Positions 59,000-64,000 of a stretch of 64,000 bases of DNA are shown piece after piece. Source of the stretch: Betaproteobacteria bacterium RIFCSPLOWO2_02_FULL_63_19 (GTDB lineage Bacteria > Pseudomonadota > Gammaproteobacteria > Burkholderiales > SG8-39); the NCBI GenBank assembly GCA_001770415.1, contig MEQX01000107.1, positions 17,251 through 81,250 on the forward strand, in the 5' to 3' direction. A model generated the notes under the pieces. That model ran no database searches. It had not been told where the DNA came from and worked only from the letters and a program-made list of their open reading frames with translations. A program made the position numbers and the translations under genes. The stretch's first letter is position 1. The number at the start of each line of letters is the position of its first letter.

Positions 59000-59766
59000 A
59001 CGAAATCGCCCTCGAAGCCACCGGCATCAAGAAGGTCTACACGAAGAACGGCCGGTCGCTCGAAATCCTCGATGTGCCGAGCTTCCGCGTTCGCGAGCGG
59101 GAGTTCATCACCGTTATCGGCCCGAGCGGCTGCGGCAAGAGCACCTTCCTGCACATCATGGGGGGATTCATCGAGGCCCAGGCGGGCAGCATCCAGATCT
59201 ACGGCAAGAAGGTCGATGGTCCGGGGCCCGACCGCGGCATGATGTTCCAGGAGTTCGCACTGTTTCCCTGGCGCACGGTGGCCGGAAACGTCGCGTGGGG
59301 CCTGGAAGCCCAGGGCGTGGCAAGAGCCCGGATTGACGAGGTCGTGCTCGAGCAACTCGACATGACCGGCCTCAGGGACTTCGCGCATCACTACCCGGCC
59401 GAACTCTCGGGCGGAATGAAGCAGCGCGTCGCGCTGGCGCGGGTGCTCGCGTTCGATCCCAAGGTGCTGCTGATGGACGAGCCGTTCGGCGCGCTCGACG
59501 CCCAGACGCGCGAGGCGATGCAGGATGAACTCATGCGTCTGTGGGAGCGTACGCACAAGACCATCGTGTTCGTCACCCACGACATCGAGGAGGCGGTATA
59601 CCTCGGCGACCGCGTCGTCGTGCTGACCGCGCGGCCCGGGCGCATCCGGGAAGTAGTACAGATCGACCTGCCTCGGCCGCGCACACTGGAGGTCAAGAAG
59701 TCGATACGCTGCCACGAGTATCGCAACTACATCTGGGACCTGATCCGCAGCGAATCGGCACGCTAG
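58996..59766 (+). CDS. ABC transporter ATP-binding protein, nitrate/sulfonate/taurine type, orphan
   Basis: A 256-residue ATPase. Walker A is GPSGCGKSTF (42-51), the Q-loop is MMFQEFALFPWR, the signature is LSGGMKQRVAL and Walker B is VLLMDEPFGALD; the H-loop is VFVTHDIEEAV. ATG 58996 starts right at the first strand. No permease is adjacent in either direction. The binding protein that runs off the right window edge (63172) is of the matching NitT/TauT class and may belong to it, with the permease beyond the window. Confidence 0.9.
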   Translation: MNEIALEATGIKKVYTKNGRSLEILDVPSFRVREREFITVIGPSGCGKSTFLHIMGGFIEAQAGSIQIYGKKVDGPGPDRGMMFQEFALFPWRTVAGNVAWGLEAQGVARARIDEVVLEQLDMTGLRDFAHHYPAELSGGMKQRVALARVLAFDPKVLLMDEPFGALDAQTREAMQDELMRLWERTHKTIVFVTHDIEEAVYLGDRVVVLTARPGRIREVVQIDLPRPRTLEVKKSIRCHEYRNYIWDLIRSESAR

Positions 59767-59959
59767 GCGGTCTTTGCCAAAAGCGCGATGTTGCCTTGCA
59801 GATCCGGTGGGGCGAGAGATGCGTGGAGTCGACCATCGGGTCGAACGAGCCATCATGGTGCACGCGCGGACGACGATATCGGTCAAAGCAAGACCGCGAG
59901 CCGAAAGGGTTCCGCTGTGTGCCGACGGCTCGCGGAGCGCGTCGGGACGCGCGCTCGCG

Positions 59960-59989
59960 TTGACACACACGACGGCTGGCGTCGATACT
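59960..59989 (+). promoter_or_regulatory. Candidate sigma-70 promoter for the tandem UbiD genes
   Basis: TTGACA at 59960-59965 and GATACT at 59984-59989 are separated by 18 bases. The -35 hexamer is perfect and the -10 matches TATAAT in four of six positions. It lies 39 bases upstream of the ATG at 60028, in the 261-base gap after the ABC ATPase gene. Confidence 0.45.
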
Positions 59990-60027
59990 TTTCAATTCGG
60001 GCACATTCCCAAGCACAGGGGCACAGC

Positions 60028-61623
60028 ATGGAAATCGCGTCGCAGGAAGTGCGGAAGATGGCGGCCGTCGAACCGGGACCAAGCCTGCGGAGCTGGATCG
60101 CGCAGTTAGAGGCGTGCGGCCAGCTGCGGCGAGTTCGCGCAGAAGTCGACTGGAACCTCGAGATCGGCGCGGTCACGCGCGTCAACCTCGGACTCGGCGG
60201 GCCGGCATTGCTGTTCGAAAACATCCGGGGCTACCACGACACGCGCTGCACCCGGTTGATGACCTCGGGGCTCGGCAACCGGACCCAGATGTGTCTGCTA
60301 TTGGGCTTGGAGGCGTGCACGTCCGACAGGGCCATCGTGCGCCACCTCAAGGACACCTACCGCAGGGGCGTGCCGCCGGTACTGGTCGACGACGGGCCGG
60401 TCATGCGCCACGTCATCAAGGGCAACGACATCGACCTCGATCAGTTCCCGGTGCCGAAGTGGCACCATCTCGACGGCGGACGTTACATCGACACGTTCTG
60501 CGGCGTGGTGACCAAGGACCCCGAGACCGGTCAAACCAACATTGGCCTGTACCGCGGCCAGTTGCTGGACCGCAATCACGTCGGCAAGCTGATGATCGCG
60601 ACCCAACACTGGGGCACGCACTTCGCCCGGGCGAGGGCGCAGGCGAGGCCGATGCCGGTCGCGGTCGTACACGGCTGGCACGACGCGCTGCCTTTCTGCG
60701 CCGGCAGCCCGTTCCCGAAGAACGTGTCCGAGTACGACATGATGGGCGCGATCCTCGGCACCCCCGTCGAGCTGGTTCGATGCGCGACGGTGGACCTGGA
60801 GGTACCCGCCAACGCGGAGATCGTGGTCGAAGGCTACGTGCATCCGGATGCCGACGGGTGGCAGATGGAGGGACCGTTCGCCGAGTATCCGGGCTACGCC
60901 GGCGGCACGCCCTCGCCCAAGCCGGTGCTCGAGGTGACGTGCATCGCGTATCGCGACGATCCGATCCTGCGCGGCACGCTGGAAGGGGCGCGGCCGGGCT
61001 TCCCGAGCGAGGATTCGATCCTGTGCGCCTATTCATGGTCGGCGATCGCCTGGAACATTCTGGAGGACTCCGGCGTCGGCGGCGTGACCGACGTTTGGAT
61101 GCCGCCGGTCTCCACTGGCACCAACATCGTGGTGCAGATCCAGAAGCGCTACCGCGGCCATGCCCAGCAGATCGCCAATGCGCTCTGGGGCACCGGCGCC
61201 GGCCAGTGGTTCTTCAAGAACGTCATGGTGGTCGAGGAGGACATCGATATCCGCGATCCGATAGCGCTTGACTGGGCCTTCGCCTTCCGGGTTAACGCGG
61301 GCGAGGGCCAGCTGCTCACTTTCGGCCCGACTTTCGGCTCGGTGCTCGACCCGTCCACACCGCGGTCGAAAGCCAATCCCGCGAAGTACGGCACGGGCTG
61401 CTGGACGCGCGTGTTGATCGACGCCACACGCAACTGGGAATTCGATCCCAACCCGGCGTGGGGCAACCGCCGCTATCCTCCGGTCAACACGCTCGAGCCG
61501 GAGCTCGAGGAGCGGATCAAGGCGCGCTGGAGCGAGTACGGGATCGGCATCGACTACCTGTCCGAGGCACAGCGCGAACTGCTCACTTTCCGCGAACTGA
61601 AGCAGCGATTCAGCGAGATCTGA
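60028..61623 (+). CDS. UbiD family decarboxylase, first of a tandem pair
   Basis: A 531-residue UbiD-family protein. The Asn/Arg pair is in TNIGLYRGQLLDR, the glutamates are in MEGPFAEYPGYAGG (EGPFAE in place of EGPFGE), and metal-binding histidine candidates are in IATQHWGTHFARA. It is of a different subgroup from the UbiD proteins at 26963 and 35099 and has a longer C-terminal tail rich in charged residues. ATG 60028 is used; the open frame extends 80 codons upstream through non-conserved sequence. One base separates its stop from the next UbiD start, so the two are very probably translated together and may form a heteromer. Confidence 0.9.
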   Translation: MEIASQEVRKMAAVEPGPSLRSWIAQLEACGQLRRVRAEVDWNLEIGAVTRVNLGLGGPALLFENIRGYHDTRCTRLMTSGLGNRTQMCLLLGLEACTSDRAIVRHLKDTYRRGVPPVLVDDGPVMRHVIKGNDIDLDQFPVPKWHHLDGGRYIDTFCGVVTKDPETGQTNIGLYRGQLLDRNHVGKLMIATQHWGTHFARARAQARPMPVAVVHGWHDALPFCAGSPFPKNVSEYDMMGAILGTPVELVRCATVDLEVPANAEIVVEGYVHPDADGWQMEGPFAEYPGYAGGTPSPKPVLEVTCIAYRDDPILRGTLEGARPGFPSEDSILCAYSWSAIAWNILEDSGVGGVTDVWMPPVSTGTNIVVQIQKRYRGHAQQIANALWGTGAGQWFFKNVMVVEEDIDIRDPIALDWAFAFRVNAGEGQLLTFGPTFGSVLDPSTPRSKANPAKYGTGCWTRVLIDATRNWEFDPNPAWGNRRYPPVNTLEPELEERIKARWSEYGIGIDYLSEAQRELLTFRELKQRFSEI

Positions 61624-61624
61624 A

Positions 61625-63061
61625 GTGGGTTACCGGGACCTGCGGGATTTTCTGGTCGCACTCGAGGGCCGCGGCAGGCTGCGCCGTATCGCGCAGCCGG
61701 TTGATCGCTCATGGGAACTCGCCTGCATCGCGCGATGGCTGTACCAGGCGGTACCGGAGCGAGAACGCTTCGGACTGCTGTTCGAGAACGCCGGCGCGAT
61801 GCCTGTCGTGACGGCGGCAATAGGCGCCTCGCGCGAGACGTACGCACTCGCGCTCGACACCACACCCGAGGGCATCATCCCCGCGTGGGTCCGGGCACTC
61901 TCGCACCCGATCCCTCCCGTGCGCGTGGCGCAGGCTCCCTGCCAGGAGATCGTGCTGACTGGCCGCTCCGCAAGCCTCGACCTGCTCCCCATCCCGATAT
62001 GGACGCCGGGCAAGGATGTCGCTCCCTACCTCACCACGCTGACCATCACCCGGGACGCCGACGCCGGCTTTCAGAACTGCGCGGTGTACCGCAGCATGGT
62101 GCTCGACGAGCGGCGCGTCGTCGTCAACCTGAATCCCGGCCGCCACGGCTGGCGCTGTGTCGAATCGTATCTGCGCCGCGGCCTGCCGGCGCCCATTACG
62201 TGGGTGATCGCGACCGAACCCGCGGTGCACTGTGCCGCCGTCGCCAACGTGCCCTATGGCGTCGACGAAGTCTCGATCGCCGGCGGCCTCAAGGGCACCC
62301 CGGTGGAAACGGTCAAGGCGCGCACCATCGATCTCGCGGTACCCGCGCACGCCGAGATCGTCATCGAGGGCGAGATCCGACCGGACGATCGCGCGCGTGA
62401 AGGTCCGTTCGGCGAGTTCGCGGGATATATGAGCCAGGCGGTCGAGCGGCCGGTCGCGACCATCACCGCCATCACGCACCGCCGCGACCCGCTCTATTAC
62501 GGCTACATCAGCCAGTTTCCCCCGAGCGAAAGCACCACCCTTCAGAGCCTCGGGAACTGTGGTCTGGTGCTCAAGCAGCTGCACGATCTCGGCCACGCCA
62601 GCGTGCGCGACGTGCACATAGACCTCACCTACGGCGGCTTGCTCGCACACGGTGTGATCGCCATGCGGCCGCAGTACCCGGGCCATGCGCGCCAAATCGG
62701 ACGCATCGTCGCCGACACCACACTGCTAAAGCGGGTGACGGTCGTGGACGAGGACATAGACATCCGCGATGCACAGCATCTCGACTGGGCGCTGAACGCC
62801 CGCTACGATCCGGCGCGCGATACCGTCCTAGTGTCCGGCACTTTCAGTCCGGCGGACATGGATCCGGCCGTGCGGAGTGAGGGCCGCGAAGCGGCGGGCA
62901 GCAAGATCGTGATCGACGCGACGGAGAAATCGGGCGCGCCGCCGTTCTCGCTGCCTTCGCGCGAGTTGATGGATAAGGCGCTGGAGAGCTGGCGCGCGGC
63001 GGGCCTGCCACCTATCGAGGTGCCGCGCCGCGTGGATCTCGCGCTCGCGCGCAAGAAGTAA
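61625..63061 (+). CDS. UbiD family decarboxylase, second of a tandem pair
   Basis: A 478-residue UbiD-family protein starting at GTG 61625, one base after the stop of the first. The Asn/Arg pair is in QNCAVYRSMVLDERR and the glutamates are in REGPFGEFAGYM, so all four prFMN-site positions known from Fdc1 are kept. It has the classic length of E. coli UbiD-type proteins (about 490). Two adjacent UbiD-like subunits are known from phenylphosphate carboxylase, where both are part of one complex. The gene ends 110 bases before a convergent ABC binding-protein gene. Confidence 0.9.
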   Translation: MGYRDLRDFLVALEGRGRLRRIAQPVDRSWELACIARWLYQAVPERERFGLLFENAGAMPVVTAAIGASRETYALALDTTPEGIIPAWVRALSHPIPPVRVAQAPCQEIVLTGRSASLDLLPIPIWTPGKDVAPYLTTLTITRDADAGFQNCAVYRSMVLDERRVVVNLNPGRHGWRCVESYLRRGLPAPITWVIATEPAVHCAAVANVPYGVDEVSIAGGLKGTPVETVKARTIDLAVPAHAEIVIEGEIRPDDRAREGPFGEFAGYMSQAVERPVATITAITHRRDPLYYGYISQFPPSESTTLQSLGNCGLVLKQLHDLGHASVRDVHIDLTYGGLLAHGVIAMRPQYPGHARQIGRIVADTTLLKRVTVVDEDIDIRDAQHLDWALNARYDPARDTVLVSGTFSPADMDPAVRSEGREAAGSKIVIDATEKSGAPPFSLPSRELMDKALESWRAAGLPPIEVPRRVDLALARKK

Positions 63062-63140
63062 CACCAGTCACCGGACGCACCGCCGCCGCCGCGCGCCGCC
63101 GATCGGGATCCGATCCGCGGCTAATCGGGCAGGCGATGCG

Positions 63141-63163
63141 CGCCAGGAGGATGCCCCCTGGCG
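63141..63163. terminator. Hairpin between convergent genes
   Basis: CGCCAGG at 63141-63147 pairs with CCTGGCG at 63157-63163 across a nine-base loop. It lies in the 110-base gap between the second tandem UbiD gene and the convergent ABC binding protein, close to the end of the latter. There is no T-run, so it is only a possible terminator. Confidence 0.35.
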
Positions 63164-63171
63164 GCTTCGAG

Positions 63172-64000
63172 TTAGCGCGGCAGATAGCTCAGGTCGACCA
63201 TGTCCTCGACCTTCACCGACTTCTCCAACCATCCCAGCTTGCCCTGCATGAATACGGCGAGCTTCTTCAGGCTCTCGACGTCGACGCGTGCGCCGGGATC
63301 GCGCTTCCAGTCGGAATTCTTCAGGTAGACGGCGAGCGGCGTGCGCACGAAGCCGGCCTTATGGAGATCGGTCTTCGCCTGCCGGGTGTTCTGCAGGTAA
63401 TACTTGGTGACGGCGACGTAATCGGCGAGAAACGCGCGCACGGCGTCGGGGTGGGCCTTGAGGAATTTCTCGCCGAACCAGATGTCAAGCAGCTCGTGAT
63501 CGTATCCCACCGCTTCGACGGCGGTGAACAGCTTGCGCAGTCCGCCTTTTGCGACTTCGGCGGAATAGAACGGTTCGACGAACGTGCCGGCATCGACCTT
63601 GCCGCTGCGCACCGCCTCGCCCATCGCGGGGAATCCCAGCGGAACCACCTTGGTGTCGACGTCGGGCGTCAGGCCCGCGTTCAGCAGCCCGGCGCGTGCC
63701 CACAGGTCCGTTGCGGTCTTGATGCCGACCACGCCTAAGGTGCGCCCCTTGAGGTCCTTGACCGACTTGACCGGCCCGCCGTCCTTTGCCATGTACGTGG
63801 TGCTGAAGTGCTCGCTTCCGGCGGCTTCCAGGCAGATGCTGGCCAGGATCTTCATGTCGACGCCCTGCGATCGCGCGAAGATCACCGCTAGGCCGGGCGC
63901 CGTTCCGCCATCGAGTTCGCCCGCCAGGTAGGCCTGGAACCGCTGCGGATTGGCCCGGAACAGAATCTGCTTGAGCTGATATTTCTTGCCCTGGTTCGGG
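63172..64000 (-). CDS. ABC transporter substrate-binding protein, NitT/TauT type (5-prime end beyond window)
   Basis: The C-terminal 276 codons of a binding protein; the frame is open to the right edge with no start there. Family segments are LFRANPQRFQAYLAGELDGG, VKDLKGRTLGVVGIKTATDL, VDAGTFVEPFYSAEVA and FLADYVAVTKYYL. The signal peptide and first strands lie outside. It is of the same class as the protein at 10045 and could use the orphan ATPase at 58996. The convergent neighbour is the second UbiD gene. Confidence 0.88.
   Translation of the reverse strand, partial: PNQGKKYQLKQILFRANPQRFQAYLAGELDGGTAPGLAVIFARSQGVDMKILASICLEAAGSEHFSTTYMAKDGGPVKSVKDLKGRTLGVVGIKTATDLWARAGLLNAGLTPDVDTKVVPLGFPAMGEAVRSGKVDAGTFVEPFYSAEVAKGGLRKLFTAVEAVGYDHELLDIWFGEKFLKAHPDAVRAFLADYVAVTKYYLQNTRQAKTDLHKAGFVRTPLAVYLKNSDWKRDPGARVDVESLKKLAVFMQGKLGWLEKSVKVEDMVDLSYLPR

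Noticed and set aside
1-64000. CRISPR arrays, tRNA or rRNA genes, riboswitches, replication origins
   Set aside because: No regularly spaced short repeats, cloverleaf-like arms, rRNA segments or iteron clusters were noticed while reading both strands; a covariance-model scan would be needed to exclude small RNAs.

Overview
The window is a dense, high-GC (about 60 % or more by eye) stretch of proteobacterial chromosome that is almost entirely aromatic-acid and acyl-CoA catabolism plus transport. The abundance of Bug/TctC-type periplasmic binding proteins, TRAP transporters, UbiD-type decarboxylases and CoA-dependent aromatic genes points to a Betaproteobacterium (Burkholderiales-like); this is an inference from gene content, since no rRNA, tRNA or housekeeping gene is present. 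No CRISPR array, phage or intact insertion sequence was seen, but there is one decayed IS630-type transposase fragment and several gene stumps.

Layout. (1) 1-4932, minus: a probable gentisate-type operon transcribed from right to left: FAD aromatic hydroxylase, fumarylacetoacetate-hydrolase-family enzyme, two-cupin ring-cleavage dioxygenase, a 4,5-dihydroxyphthalate-decarboxylase-like protein and a metal-dependent amidohydrolase cut by the window edge. (2) 5197-9979, plus: enoyl-CoA hydratase, DUF1330 protein, AMP-forming acyl-CoA ligase and a two-subunit class I CoA-transferase-fold enzyme, closed by a good intrinsic terminator. (3) 10045-15161, plus: an ABC importer (binding protein, ATPase, permease) with two small cupins and an alpha/beta hydrolase inserted in it. 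(4) 15196-23397, minus: a molybdopterin oxidoreductase, TRAP system A and a lone xanthine-dehydrogenase-type large subunit. (5) 23810-28573, plus: TRAP system B followed by a UbiD decarboxylase. (6) 28602-41269, minus: an acyl-CoA operon (MaoC hydratase, enoyl-CoA hydratase, acyl-CoA ligase, Bug protein, UbiD), then TRAP system C, a CocE-type hydrolase and a duplicated solitary TRAP binding protein that ends in an IS remnant joined to a dctM tail. (7) 41668-48716, plus: a three-subunit molybdenum hydroxylase, a hemerythrin-like fragment, a second dihydroxyphthalate-decarboxylase-like protein and a fused TctA-TctB permease. (8) 48806-58246, mixed: Bug proteins, amidohydrolase, feruloyl-CoA-synthetase-like ligase, sulfatase-family hydrolase, hydroxycinnamoyl-CoA hydratase-lyase and thiolase, interspersed with stumps of dctM, hyuA and maoC. 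(9) 58592-64000: an orphan ABC ATPase, two UbiD paralogues in tandem and an ABC binding protein that runs off the window.

Taken together the genes import aromatic acids (three complete TRAP systems, one TTT-type system, one or two ABC systems), activate them with CoA ligases (three), decarboxylate them (four UbiD and two dihydroxyphthalate-decarboxylase-like proteins), hydroxylate or reduce them (Mo hydroxylases, FAD monooxygenase) and break side chains or rings (hydratases, thiolase, gentisate-type dioxygenase and hydrolase). The gene remnants show that the island was assembled by repeated duplication, insertion and deletion. No flavin prenyltransferase (UbiX), which UbiD enzymes need for their cofactor, is in the window.
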